Assembly: GCA_964437185.1 (NCBI GenBank) | Contig: CAYTFU010000006.1 | Coordinates: 1-63,459 of the forward strand | From: UBA10103 sp964437185 | GTDB taxonomy: Bacteria > Patescibacteriota > Minisyncoccia > Phycocordibacterales > UBA2100 | Direction of reading: 5' to 3' | DNA: 63,459 nucleotides | Part shown: positions 8,089 through 16,218 of the stretch, in pieces | How the letters are laid out: each line of letters opens with the position of its first letter | How positions within the stretch are numbered: position 1 is the stretch's first letter | The notes under the pieces: generated by a model | Databases searched by the model: none | What the model was told of the DNA's origin: nothing | The model's input: only the letters and a program-made list of their open reading frames with translations | Program-made: the position numbers and the translations under genes

Positions 8089-9138
8089 ATGAAGCGCGTT
8101 GCTGTCATCGGTGGAGGGATTTTTGGAAGTACGGCGGCGATTTTTGCAGCGCGCGCGGGGCACGAGGTGCACCTCTTCGAAAAGGGTAAAGAGCTTTTGC
8201 AGGCGGCCTCGGGTATCAATCAGTACCGGCTGCATCGTGGGTATCATTATCCTCGAAGCGGTGAGACAGCACAGTCCGCACACAGGGCTGAGACCTCCTT
8301 TCGCGCCGAGTACGCTGATTCGGTGATTGACGGGGGAAGGCACCTCTACGGTATAGCGCGGGAGAAAAGCCTCGTGAGCGCGAAACAATTTTTGGATTTT
8401 TGCGATGCTCAAAAGCTGGAGTACAAAAAAGTCGACGTGCCGGAGCTTGCCGACCCGAAAACGGTCGAGCTTGTGATAGAGGGGAAGGAAGCGCGCTTCG
8501 ATCCCGATGTGCTGCGCGAAATCGTAAAGACGAAACTTCAAGAGGCGGGTGTGCATGTGCATCTCAATATGCCCGCCGATCCGCTGCTACGCGAATCATT
8601 CGACAAAATAATAATTGCGACCTACGCTCATACCAATGAAGTGGTAGGACTATTCACCGACGCGAAGATGGATTATCAGTACGAAGTGTGCGAGAAGCCC
8701 GTCGTCTCGCTTCCTGCGAGTTTCGGCCTTACGGATCTTGTGATCATGGACGGGCCGTTTATGTGCGTCGATCCGCTTGGCGAAAGCGGCCTCTATGTGC
8801 TTGGTAACGTCGTGCATGCCATACACGCAACCAACGTGGGAGAAAGCCCCGTCATTCCGCAGAATGTCGAACCCCTTTTAAATCAGGGAATTATCAAAGA
8901 TCCGCCCGTCACGAATTTTGCGAAGTTTATTGAAACCGGCGTGCGGTATATTCCTCTTCTTACGGAAGCGAAACATGTGGGGTCGCTTTACACGATTCGC
9001 ACCGTTCTTCCGCGCATGGAAAAGACGGACGCGCGGCCCACGCTCGTAACACCCCTCGGCGAGCATTGCATCAGGATTTTCTCCGGCAAAATGGGGAATT
9101 GCGTGGAGGCTGCACAGGAAGCGTGTCGCTTACTCTAG
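8089..9138 (+). CDS. FAD-dependent oxidoreductase (DAO family)
   Basis: A 349-residue protein with the dinucleotide-binding motif VAVIGGGIFGSTAA, then HEVHLFEKGKEL (the acidic end of beta 2 that binds the ribose) and ASGINQYRLHRGYHYPRS, as in D-amino-acid-oxidase-like FAD enzymes. C-terminal SGKMGNCVEAA is the second FAD contact (usually G-x-x-x-x-x-x-A). Such genes occur in polysaccharide loci next to sugar epimerases, probably oxidising a sugar or aminosugar intermediate; the substrate cannot be named. The stop overlaps by 4 bp the stop region of the convergent Gfo/Idh/MocA gene. Confidence 0.75.
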   Translation: MKRVAVIGGGIFGSTAAIFAARAGHEVHLFEKGKELLQAASGINQYRLHRGYHYPRSGETAQSAHRAETSFRAEYADSVIDGGRHLYGIAREKSLVSAKQFLDFCDAQKLEYKKVDVPELADPKTVELVIEGKEARFDPDVLREIVKTKLQEAGVHVHLNMPADPLLRESFDKIIIATYAHTNEVVGLFTDAKMDYQYEVCEKPVVSLPASFGLTDLVIMDGPFMCVDPLGESGLYVLGNVVHAIHATNVGESPVIPQNVEPLLNQGIIKDPPVTNFAKFIETGVRYIPLLTEAKHVGSLYTIRTVLPRMEKTDARPTLVTPLGEHCIRIFSGKMGNCVEAAQEACRLL

Positions 9139-9989
9139 CTGTTGCGAAGTAACTCGTGTATCTCGAGCACTTGCGCACCGAAATCTCCCATCGTTTGCGG
9201 TACGGATTTTCCTTCAATTGCATCGAGAAACGCGCGAATTTCTCTCGTCAGTGAACTCTCAGCACTCTCAAAGAGCACCGCTCCTTCGCGCTCGAGCATC
9301 GTGTCGTTCCATGTGAGCGTCGCGCCGTTTTCGAGGGTGATTGTCATCGTATGAGATTTTTCCTCCGAGAGTCGGTCGATGTGTGAGAAAAATTCCGACA
9401 GTCGGTACGTGAGGTGCATTTCTATCCGGTCGCAGGCACTCTCTCCCGCTTCGCGTTTCGTGATGGATCCTGCTTCGGCGACGCCGAAAAGATCGCACGC
9501 AAACGCGATGTGGTGCGTGAGAAGGTTGAGCTCAATTGGTTCTGTAAACGTGCCGTATTTTTTCCACACGCATTCGACACGCTTTACCGTGCTCGTGCGG
9601 GCGATTTCTTTGAGTTGTTGGTAGACGGGGTGGTAAAGAAAGACGTAGCCGGTCATGAGTGTGCGTTTTTGATCGCGGGCGAGCTGTGCAAGATCGTGCG
9701 CCTCTGCAGAAGTCTCCGCCACCGGCTTCTCGCAGAGGACGTGTTTACCAGCTTTGAGGACCTGCCGAGCGATGGCCGCGTGCGTCGAGATGGGCGTCGC
9801 TATCGCGACGCCCTCTATTGCAGGATCCGCGCAAATCTCTTCGATCGTCGCACGTTGTGCCCCGATATCGGCCGCACTCTCTTTTGATGCGTAATATACG
9901 AGATCGCTTGCGACTGCGAGTTCGCGCGCGACGTTTTTGCCCCATTTACCAACGCCGATGATTGCTGTTTTCGATCGCTTGGGTTCCAT
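9135..9989 (-). CDS. Gfo/Idh/MocA-family oxidoreductase
   Basis: A 284-residue NAD(P)-dependent oxidoreductase. TAIIGVGKWGKNVARELA is the Rossmann loop; ATPISTHAAIA and GKHVLCEKPVAET give the family's hallmark EKP lysine. YVFLYHPVYQQLKEI begins the C-terminal alpha/beta domain. Length is short for the family (usually 330-390), the C-terminal domain being reduced. The role is probably sugar oxidation or reduction (for example 3-keto formation) in nucleotide-sugar synthesis. It is divergent from a GT4 gene with only 25 nt between start codons, and the two -10 boxes overlap. Confidence 0.8.
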   Translation of the reverse strand: MEPKRSKTAIIGVGKWGKNVARELAVASDLVYYASKESAADIGAQRATIEEICADPAIEGVAIATPISTHAAIARQVLKAGKHVLCEKPVAETSAEAHDLAQLARDQKRTLMTGYVFLYHPVYQQLKEIARTSTVKRVECVWKKYGTFTEPIELNLLTHHIAFACDLFGVAEAGSITKREAGESACDRIEMHLTYRLSEFFSHIDRLSEEKSHTMTITLENGATLTWNDTMLEREGAVLFESAESSLTREIRAFLDAIEGKSVPQTMGDFGAQVLEIHELLRNS

Positions 9990-10001
9990 AGCTCCCTACG
10001 G

Positions 10002-10009
10002 TAGCATAC
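10002..10009. promoter_or_regulatory. overlapping divergent -10 boxes (TAGCATAC)
   Basis: On the plus strand TAGCAT (10002-10007) ends 7 nt before the ATG at 10015. On the minus strand TATGCT (10009-10004) ends 14 nt before the ATG at 9989. The two -10 elements share four base pairs, so polymerase could occupy only one direction at a time. Confidence 0.35.
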
Positions 10010-10014
10010 AGAGG

Positions 10015-11142
10015 ATGAACGTGCTTCTGGTCACGGGTATATTCTTCCCCGACGTCGGCGGGCCCGCCACGCATGTGCGCAAGATCGCCGAGCACTTCGC
10101 GAGCATCGGATGGAAGGTGACGGTGGTCGCCTTCGGCGACCACCCCGATCAACCCTCGGGATACCGCGTCGTCCGTATCAGCAGAAAGTGGGGAAAGCTC
10201 ATCTCATGGAAACTTTACGCGCTTGCCGTCGCGCGCGAATCGCTGCGCCACGACGTGATCTACGCATTTGATCTTACGACGGCCGGCATTCCCGCCGCAT
10301 TTTTCGCGAAGCTTTTGCGCAAGCCGTTCATCCTTCGCATCGGCGGCGACCCGATATGGGAGAGAGTGGTGGAAAAAGGGGAGCGATTCGTCCCCATGCG
10401 CGCATACTACGAGCAGAGGTTGTTTAAAAAAGATAAACCGACTTTGTACCGCATGATTCGAGCGGTCGTGCGCGAGGCAGACACCATCATTACATACTGC
10501 GATTTTCTCAGAGACATTTACACTGAGTATTACGGAGCAAAGCAGATCACCCTCATTCGCAACCCTTTCCCGCAGCGGCATGCGCCCGCGCTCGAAGAAG
10601 GCACGTTTACTTTCCTTTTTGCCGGTCGGTTCGTCACGTACAAAAATCTCCCGCGCGTCATTCGCGTTTTCCGCCGCGTTGCTTCGCGACACGATCGTGC
10701 GCGGCTCGTGCTTATAGGGGATGGGCCGGAGGAATCAGAGCTAAAAGCGCAAATCATCCCAGGCAAAATTGAGATCGTGCCGAAAATGGATCAGAAAAAT
10801 CTTTTCGCTCGCATTAATGCCGCTTCTGTATCGCTCGCTCCGGCGCTTACCGAATTCAATCCCAATTTCATTCTCGAATCGCTCGCGCTCGGCAAACCCG
10901 CGCTCATCAGCCGCGACAACGGCCTCTCAGCAAAACTCCCGGAAGCCTGGCATTTTGATCCCCTCGACGACGCTTCGCTCGAAAAGGCGATGGAACACAT
11001 GCTGGAGCCCGAAAATTATCGCGCAGCCATCCAATTCGTCGCCAACCTCGACATGTCCCAAACCTGGGATAAAGTCGTCGCCCAACATGCCGAGATTGTT
11101 CAGGGCTTAGGGATGAATCAAACCAAACCAAATAGAGGATAA
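10015..11142 (+). CDS. glycosyltransferase, GT4 family
   Basis: A 375-residue GT-B enzyme. The N-terminal domain opens with VLLVTGIFFPDVGGPATHV (glycine-rich acceptor loop). The C-terminal domain has FLFAGRFVTYKNLPRVI, the Arg/Lys pair that binds phosphate, and SLAPALTEFNPNFILESLAL, which replaces the usual EGFG...E with EFNPNFILE. DNGLSAKLPEAW follows. The last E of E-x7-E is kept. Expected to add one sugar to the surface glycan. Start chosen at the ATG preceded by TAGCAT, since the domain begins there. Confidence 0.85.
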   Translation: MNVLLVTGIFFPDVGGPATHVRKIAEHFASIGWKVTVVAFGDHPDQPSGYRVVRISRKWGKLISWKLYALAVARESLRHDVIYAFDLTTAGIPAAFFAKLLRKPFILRIGGDPIWERVVEKGERFVPMRAYYEQRLFKKDKPTLYRMIRAVVREADTIITYCDFLRDIYTEYYGAKQITLIRNPFPQRHAPALEEGTFTFLFAGRFVTYKNLPRVIRVFRRVASRHDRARLVLIGDGPEESELKAQIIPGKIEIVPKMDQKNLFARINAASVSLAPALTEFNPNFILESLALGKPALISRDNGLSAKLPEAWHFDPLDDASLEKAMEHMLEPENYRAAIQFVANLDMSQTWDKVVAQHAEIVQGLGMNQTKPNRG

Positions 11143-11183
11143 TGTCAGACTCTCAAGCAGAATGTACGTGGTCCATTTTTTTG

Positions 11184-11225
11184 CTCCGTACCTATTATGT
11201 CCGATCGGATATAATCGGTACGGAG
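11184..11225. repeat. 42-bp near-perfect palindrome
   Basis: CTCCGTACC at the left pairs with GGTACGGAG at the right; ATTAT pairs with ATAAT; and the centre is the perfect palindrome TCCGATCGGA. Over 21 paired positions only two are not Watson-Crick, and one of these would be a G-U pair in RNA. A T-run (11176-11182) lies before, not after, it, so it does not look like a terminator. It contains a TATAAT hexamer (11210-11215). It sits in the 183-bp gap between a GT4 gene and the DUF817 gene. Confidence 0.6.
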
Positions 11226-11313
11226 AGACTAAGTGAAGATTAGGAACTAACAGGCCCACGAAATCCATCGCGACGAGGGAAGGGTTACTCTTGGGGAAAC
11301 TGTCAAAAACCGC

Positions 11314-11319
11314 TAGCAT
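11314..11319 (+). promoter_or_regulatory. -10 box (TAGCAT) for leaderless DUF817 gene
   Basis: TAGCAT ends exactly 6 nt before the ATG at 11326, matching the leaderless geometry seen elsewhere in the window. Confidence 0.35.
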
Positions 11320-11325
11320 GCGGGG

Positions 11326-12117
11326 ATGGTGAGAGTGAAAGAATGGGTGAGGGAGTTGATAGTGTTTGGATTGAAACAAGCTCAGGCGGCGATATTTGCC
11401 GGGTCGTTTTTGGGGTTGTTGCTGATTTCAAATCACATCCCTCTGTTTGGTCTCGCCCGCTACGACTTTCTTTTTCTTGCAGCGGTTCTCATTCAATTCG
11501 TCCTCTACTACACCAAGCTCGAGACGAAGGACGAGGTGAAAGTGATTTTTCTTTTTCATATCATCGGCATGGTTTTGGAACTCTACAAGACGAGTGCGAT
11601 GGTGGGGTCGTGGAGCTACCCTGAAGAAGGCATTTTGAAAATCGCGACGGTACCGCTCTATAGCGGCTTCATGTATGCGGCGGTGGGAAGCTACATTAGT
11701 CAGGCGTGGAAAATATTTCGGCTCGAACTTACCGACTACAGAAACTATCTCGTGAGCGTGGCGCTCTGTACGCTCATTTATCTCAACTTCTTCACCAATC
11801 ACTTCATCTACGACGTCCGCATCTTTCTTATAGCAGCGGTGTTTGTATTTTTCTGGAAAACGCGCGTGTATTTCACGGTGACCGAGCATCCGAGATGGAT
11901 GCCGCTTAATCTCGCGTTCCTACTTATCGCGTTTTTCATTTGGGTAGCCGAAAACATCGGCACGTTTGCAGGCGCGTGGCGGTACCCCAATCAGCTGCAC
12001 GAATGGAATGTCGTGTCGACGCAGAAGGTGACGTCGTGGTTTCTGATGGTCATCATCAGTTTCATTATCGTTGCGTATCTGAAGCATTTCAAAAGAGACG
12101 TGCTTGGGGGACGGTAA
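11326..12117 (+). CDS. DUF817 family integral membrane protein
   Basis: A 263-residue protein with about seven to eight hydrophobic helices. ARYDFLFLAAVLIQFVLY, then FHIIGMVLELYKTSAMVGSW and VPLYSGFMYAAVGSYI are the conserved stretches I recall for DUF817 membrane proteins. VAENIGTFAGAWRYPNQ near the end is a second conserved stretch. The function of the family is unknown. It is located inside the glycan region but shows no domain linking it to sugar transfer. Confidence 0.7.
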   Translation: MVRVKEWVRELIVFGLKQAQAAIFAGSFLGLLLISNHIPLFGLARYDFLFLAAVLIQFVLYYTKLETKDEVKVIFLFHIIGMVLELYKTSAMVGSWSYPEEGILKIATVPLYSGFMYAAVGSYISQAWKIFRLELTDYRNYLVSVALCTLIYLNFFTNHFIYDVRIFLIAAVFVFFWKTRVYFTVTEHPRWMPLNLAFLLIAFFIWVAENIGTFAGAWRYPNQLHEWNVVSTQKVTSWFLMVIISFIIVAYLKHFKRDVLGGR

Positions 12118-12212
12118 TGGCAGGAGCATGAGACAATCGAAATCCATTGCGGGGAAGTGGTGGGAGTTTGGGTTTTGTGATTTGATGTGGCGGGCAACAA
12201 ATGGAGGCAGTC

Positions 12213-13076
12213 ATGCTCTTTTCAACGATAGCCGTTCTTACGGTGTTCGTGTCACAGAGCGTGCACGAACTCGGACATGCTTATGCTATGCGCGAATGCC
12301 GCGTGCGCATCATAGCGATCTCGCTCTTGGGATTGCCGGTCGAGGGCTGGGCGGTAATTAAGCTCCCGATCAACCACTCTTTTTTCCCGGGTATTGAGTG
12401 GCGCGTGCACCCGCTTTCTATCGTAGGTGCATACGTCGAGTGCGAGGAGGAAGACGTACAAAATCTTTCTCGCGCGGATCAACTCTACGTCCACGGGATG
12501 GGGCCGCTTGCAGCCGTTCTCTTTGCACTCTTCACGACTCTCGTTCTCTCAGTCCTCGTTAATTTCCTGAATGGGTTCGGAATATACCCAGGGATGGAGT
12601 TGTTGGAAGCCCCGTACCTTATCGCCTTGCCAGGGGTTATCGTCGTGATCTGGCGGGGAAGGCGGCTACTATGCAAGTATGCGCTTCCTATCTCGACCCT
12701 CACCTTCTTCGCGTATGTCGGGATGCTGATAGTCGAAGATGCGGGAATACCCATAATTACGATGGGGGAGACCCTTGAGATGATCGGCTCAATATCGCCG
12801 ATCGGAACCGAAGGATCGTCCGACATCATGCATCAGGTCGTACTGGCCATGATAGCGGGGACAGTAATGTCGATCTTGATTAACGCAGGGAATCTATTCG
12901 GATTCGTTCCTCTGGATGGGGGGAGGATTGTTCAGACCGTTCTTCCTGTTTGGGCGCAGTCTGCCTATGCCGAGGTAACTATCAGGCTACTTTGGCTGTG
13001 GCTCTCTCTTACCGTGATTCTGGCCGTTCCGATGGCGGTGGTCAAGATGTGGCTGTGGATCTCGCCATGGTTCTAA
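12213..13076 (+). CDS. site-2-protease-like M50 family membrane metalloprotease
   Basis: A 287-residue membrane protein with the zinc motif HELGH at residues 18-22 in the first helix and the second motif NLFGFVPLDGGR with Asp235 in a late helix. This is the arrangement of M50 intramembrane proteases. No PDZ domain is present. Unusually for this window a clear ribosome site (GGAGG, 12203-12207) stands 5 nt before the ATG at 12213, deciding this start over an ATG 12 nt earlier. The family cleaves transmembrane segments of regulators or signal peptides, but some cytosol-facing members have other roles. A strong terminator follows. Confidence 0.8.
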   Translation: MLFSTIAVLTVFVSQSVHELGHAYAMRECRVRIIAISLLGLPVEGWAVIKLPINHSFFPGIEWRVHPLSIVGAYVECEEEDVQNLSRADQLYVHGMGPLAAVLFALFTTLVLSVLVNFLNGFGIYPGMELLEAPYLIALPGVIVVIWRGRRLLCKYALPISTLTFFAYVGMLIVEDAGIPIITMGETLEMIGSISPIGTEGSSDIMHQVVLAMIAGTVMSILINAGNLFGFVPLDGGRIVQTVLPVWAQSAYAEVTIRLLWLWLSLTVILAVPMAVVKMWLWISPWF

Positions 13077-13082
13077 GGTGTG

Positions 13083-13121
13083 CGGCGGTTTGGTCTCGGA
13101 CCAAACCGCCGTTTGTTTTTT
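13083..13121 (+). terminator. rho-independent terminator after M50 gene
   Basis: A perfect 12-bp stem (CGGCGGTTTGGT and ACCAAACCGCCG) with a 5-nt loop CTCGG, followed by TTTGTTTTTT. It starts 6 nt after the stop codon of the protease gene. Confidence 0.9.
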
Positions 13122-13148
13122 AAATGGAAGGGGGATGACATGTTAGCA

Positions 13149-13187
13149 AGTGTCACCGGCCCTCGCCGTCGCGCGAGGGCCGACACT
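13149..13187. other. second strong GC-rich hairpin
   Basis: AGTGTC pairs with GACACT and GGCCCTCGC with GCGAGGGCC around a CGTCGC loop; a three-base ACC bulge separates the two stems. Only TTTA follows, so it is not an obvious terminator. It lies 28 nt past the terminator and 53 nt before the next start codon, so it may be a regulatory or back-up stop structure. Confidence 0.5.
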
Positions 13188-13227
13188 TTAGCTCCGTATG
13201 TTATTTTGAAAAAGGCTCCTAAACCGC

Positions 13228-13233
13228 TAGAAT
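13228..13233 (+). promoter_or_regulatory. -10 box (TAGAAT) for leaderless GT-dehydrogenase gene
   Basis: TAGAAT ends exactly 6 nt before the ATG at 13240, predicting transcription from that ATG. It is the probable head promoter of the co-directional glycosyltransferase run that follows. Confidence 0.45.
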
Positions 13234-13239
13234 GCTCGG

Positions 13240-15183
13240 ATGCGTGTACTCGTACTCTCCACCGATTGGAACGCTTTTAATGAAACAAGCGCGGTCGCGA
13301 AGCGCCTGCGGATGCAGGCGCGGACGGTCGAAAGAATGGATGTTTTGGTGCCCCACGGGCCTCTGCAGCTCGTCCAGATATCGGGTAACGCCTCGGTGCG
13401 GGGATTTGGCCTAGGGCGCGTTTTGGGGTCTCTACGCACTATTGCGGCTGGCTATCGGCTGCAGCGGCCGGACGTGGTCTCGGCGCAGGACCCGTTCCTC
13501 ACTGGCCTTGTCGCATGGATCATTGCGCGCATGCGCGGTTCAAAGTTGCATCTCCAGGTGCACACCGATCTATTCGATCCGTACTTCGGCGGACTTTCGC
13601 TCGGCAATCGTCTCAAAGTCTTGCTCGCGAGATTTTTGCTTTCGCGTGCGCAGGGTATCCGCGTAGTATCAAAACGCATTGCGGATTCGCTCCAAAAACG
13701 GGGGATCAAGACGCCGGTCACCATTCTTCCTATATACGTTGATCTAGAAAATTTGATCAAGGCAGAACCACTCGACCGTAGGAATCGCTTCCCTGATTTC
13801 AAAAAGATCGTGCTCGTCGTCTCGCGGCTTGAGAAAGAAAAAAATGTCGCCGCTTCTATCCGCGCATTTGCGGAAATAGCAAAGTCGGATGCTGCTGCGG
13901 GACTTGTAATTATCGGGAGTGGATCAGAGAGGGCGTCGCTTGAGATACTCGTGCGCGAGCTCAGCATTGAAAAAAAGGTGGTGTTTGAAGGTGCACAGGA
14001 TCCGTTTCCATACTATAAGGTCGCCGATTTGTGTCTCGTCACGTCATCGTACGAAGGTTTCGGTGCCGTGATTATGGAAGCGCTTGCGGCGGGGTGCCCG
14101 GTGATTTCCTATGATGTTGGTATGGCGAGAGAAGCGGGGGCGATTATCGTGTCCGCTGCGGACTTGCCTCGCGTCGCGATAGCCACACTCTCCGAAGGCA
14201 AGAAGGGCAAGCTCACACTCAATTTTCCAAACGAGGCGGAATACCGAGAGCTCTGGCTCGCCGACATATCGCTTTCCGCCGCAGGCGCAGAAAAACGAGC
14301 AGGCGAGAAAAAGGCTGAGGCTCGACCCACGGTCGGGTACGTGGGGCAGGGATTTATCGGCAAAAATTATGCGGATGAACTTGAGAGTCGAGGCTTTACT
14401 ATCGTGCGTTACGCGCTTGAGGAGCCGTATCGAAACAACAAAGAGAAAATAAAAGAGTGCGACATTGTGTTTATCGCGGTGCCGACGCCGACAACACCGA
14501 CCGGCTTTAGCGATGCCATTGTCCGCGAAGCCGTCGCCCTGGTTGGCGAGGGGAAAGTGGCCGTGATCAAATCCACCATGCTTCCCGGCATGACCGAGAG
14601 TATTCAGAAACAATTCCCCAAAGTCTTCGTAATGCATTCGCCAGAATTTTTGCGTGAGGCGACAGCGGCGTACGATGCTGCGCACCCCGACCGCAACATC
14701 GTAGGCATCTGCGATGATTCAGTGGAAGCGCGAGCACTTGCTCAAAAAGTGATTTCTATTCTTCCGCCAGCGCCCTTCGAGCTCGTGTGCTCTGCGGTCG
14801 AGGCCGAATTCATTAAGTATGCGGGCAACAATTGGCTCTACATCAAGGTGGTCTACATTAATATCCTCTATGATTTTGTACACAAACTCGGTGGCAACTA
14901 CGAGGCAGTACGCGACGCATTTGCCGCAGACCCGCGTATCGGGCGCTCTCACCTCGACCCAATTCATCAGAGCGGCCACGGTGGACCGCCGGGCCGTGGC
15001 GCTGGGGGGCATTGTTTCATCAAAGACTTCGCAGCGTTTCGCGCAAAATATGAAGAATTGTTTCCGCAAGATCGAGCCGGTATCGAGGCACTACGGGGAA
15101 TGGAGCACAAAAATGTCCAGCTTTTGCGCGATACGCAGAAGGATCTCGATCTTCTTGCTGGTGTGTACGGTGAGCGTTCATGA
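13240..15183 (+). CDS. fusion: GT4 glycosyltransferase + UDP-glucose/GDP-mannose dehydrogenase-like domain
   Basis: A 647-residue two-domain protein. Residues 1 to about 335 are a GT-B glycosyltransferase (KIVLVVSRLEKEKNV; TSSYEGFGAVIMEALAAG). A charged Ala/Lys linker (about 345-365) leads to a nucleotide-sugar 6-dehydrogenase: GYVGQGFIGKNYADEL (NAD loop), VFIAVPTPTTPTG, SPEFLREATAAYD (catalytic Glu), EFIKYAGNNW (Lys) and GRGAGGHCFIKDF with the catalytic Cys592. The usual C-terminal UDP-binding domain of about 100 residues is missing, as the protein ends soon after the central helix. All residues for oxidation to an acid are nevertheless present. I infer that the enzyme makes or modifies a uronic acid donor coupled to transfer. 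The next gene overlaps by 4 bp (ATGA). Confidence 0.85.
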   Translation: MRVLVLSTDWNAFNETSAVAKRLRMQARTVERMDVLVPHGPLQLVQISGNASVRGFGLGRVLGSLRTIAAGYRLQRPDVVSAQDPFLTGLVAWIIARMRGSKLHLQVHTDLFDPYFGGLSLGNRLKVLLARFLLSRAQGIRVVSKRIADSLQKRGIKTPVTILPIYVDLENLIKAEPLDRRNRFPDFKKIVLVVSRLEKEKNVAASIRAFAEIAKSDAAAGLVIIGSGSERASLEILVRELSIEKKVVFEGAQDPFPYYKVADLCLVTSSYEGFGAVIMEALAAGCPVISYDVGMAREAGAIIVSAADLPRVAIATLSEGKKGKLTLNFPNEAEYRELWLADISLSAAGAEKRAGEKKAEARPTVGYVGQGFIGKNYADELESRGFTIVRYALEEPYRNNKEKIKECDIVFIAVPTPTTPTGFSDAIVREAVALVGEGKVAVIKSTMLPGMTESIQKQFPKVFVMHSPEFLREATAAYDAAHPDRNIVGICDDSVEARALAQKVISILPPAPFELVCSAVEAEFIKYAGNNWLYIKVVYINILYDFVHKLGGNYEAVRDAFAADPRIGRSHLDPIHQSGHGGPPGRGAGGHCFIKDFAAFRAKYEELFPQDRAGIEALRGMEHKNVQLLRDTQKDLDLLAGVYGERS

Positions 15184-16217
15184 AGTTGCTTATCACGACA
15201 CAAATCGTCGACCGCACAGATCCGTTTCTCGGGTTTTTTCATCGGTGGATTGTTGAACTCGCGAAGCACTTTGAATCGATTGAGGTGATTTGCTTGTACG
15301 AAGGCAAGCACGAGTTGCCAGCAAATGTGCGCGTACACTCGCTTGGGAAAGATCGTGGCGCGCGATCAAAGATCGCGTATACGGTTCGATTTCTCACGCT
15401 CGCATGGAAGTTGCGTGGGTCGTACGATTCTGTCTTCGTGCACATGAATCAAGAATACGTACTGTTGGCGGGATGGCTCTGGAGTGTTCTGCGCAAGCCG
15501 ATCTACCTCTGGCGCAACCACTACGCAGGTGGTTTTCTTACCGACGTTGCAGCAATGTTCGCGGAGAAAATATTTTGCACGTCGCGATTTTCCTACACAG
15601 CGAAATACCCAAAGACAGTGATCATGCCGGTTGGCGTCGACGCCGATTCGTTTACACACACGAGCGTAAAAAGAGCAGAGCGATCAATACTCTTTTTCAG
15701 CAGATTCGCGCCAGCAAAAAAGCCTCACGTTTTGCTCGACGCGCTCATAGCCCTTCAAAAAGAGGGCATACAATTCACCGCGACGTTCTACGGGACGCCG
15801 CTGCCGCGCGATGCTGCGTATCGAGAGAAGCTCGTGGCACGCGTACGGGAGCTCGGCCTTACCGACACCATTCGATTTCATTTGGGTGTGCCGCATAGTG
15901 AAGCGCCTGCGGTTTTCAGCTCTCACGAAATATTTGTAAACCTCGCATCGAGCGGCACCTACGACAAAACAATGTTTGAGGCGGCGGCGAGCAGGTGTCT
16001 CGTGCTTGCCGCGAGCAAAGACTTTGCTGCAATTGTAGGAGAGCGCTATCACGTCGATGAGAATGCAGCGGCGGTGACTCAAAAGCTGCGCGAGTTTCTT
16101 GCGCTTTCCGGCAACGAGCGAGCTACACTCGCATCAGCAGAGCGCGAGATCGTGCTCGCTGGGCACGGCCTGCAGACGCTCGGTGAACGACTTCGGGAAG
16201 AAATACATCGGAAATAG
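15180..16217 (+). CDS. glycosyltransferase, GT4-like
   Basis: A 345-residue GT-B protein. The start ATGA overlaps the preceding stop, which indicates translational coupling. SILFFSRFAPAKKPHVLL marks the donor domain, with the conserved Arg and Lys. The second region FVNLASSGTYDKTMFEAAA gives E after a Thr-Tyr-Asp-Lys instead of EGFG, a pattern seen in some GT4 subgroups. An N-terminal WIVELAKHF helix follows an early loop. It probably adds one sugar of the glycan; donor and linkage are unknown. Confidence 0.75.
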   Translation: MKLLITTQIVDRTDPFLGFFHRWIVELAKHFESIEVICLYEGKHELPANVRVHSLGKDRGARSKIAYTVRFLTLAWKLRGSYDSVFVHMNQEYVLLAGWLWSVLRKPIYLWRNHYAGGFLTDVAAMFAEKIFCTSRFSYTAKYPKTVIMPVGVDADSFTHTSVKRAERSILFFSRFAPAKKPHVLLDALIALQKEGIQFTATFYGTPLPRDAAYREKLVARVRELGLTDTIRFHLGVPHSEAPAVFSSHEIFVNLASSGTYDKTMFEAAASRCLVLAASKDFAAIVGERYHVDENAAAVTQKLREFLALSGNERATLASAEREIVLAGHGLQTLGERLREEIHRK

Positions 16218-16218
16218 T

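Noticed and set aside
9414..9887. 157-codon plus-strand frame
   Set aside because: Antisense to the Gfo/Idh/MocA gene; no motif.
11143..11325. tRNA or other classical RNA gene around the palindrome
   Set aside because: The palindrome does not fold as a cloverleaf, and no T-loop or anticodon arm is visible. No tRNA was found elsewhere by eye.
14280..14340. Sequencing frameshift joining two separate genes in the GT-dehydrogenase fusion
   Set aside because: The frame is continuous through a typical Ala/Lys linker, with no ATG or stop remnants at the joint, and the next gene is coupled by ATGA in the same operon.
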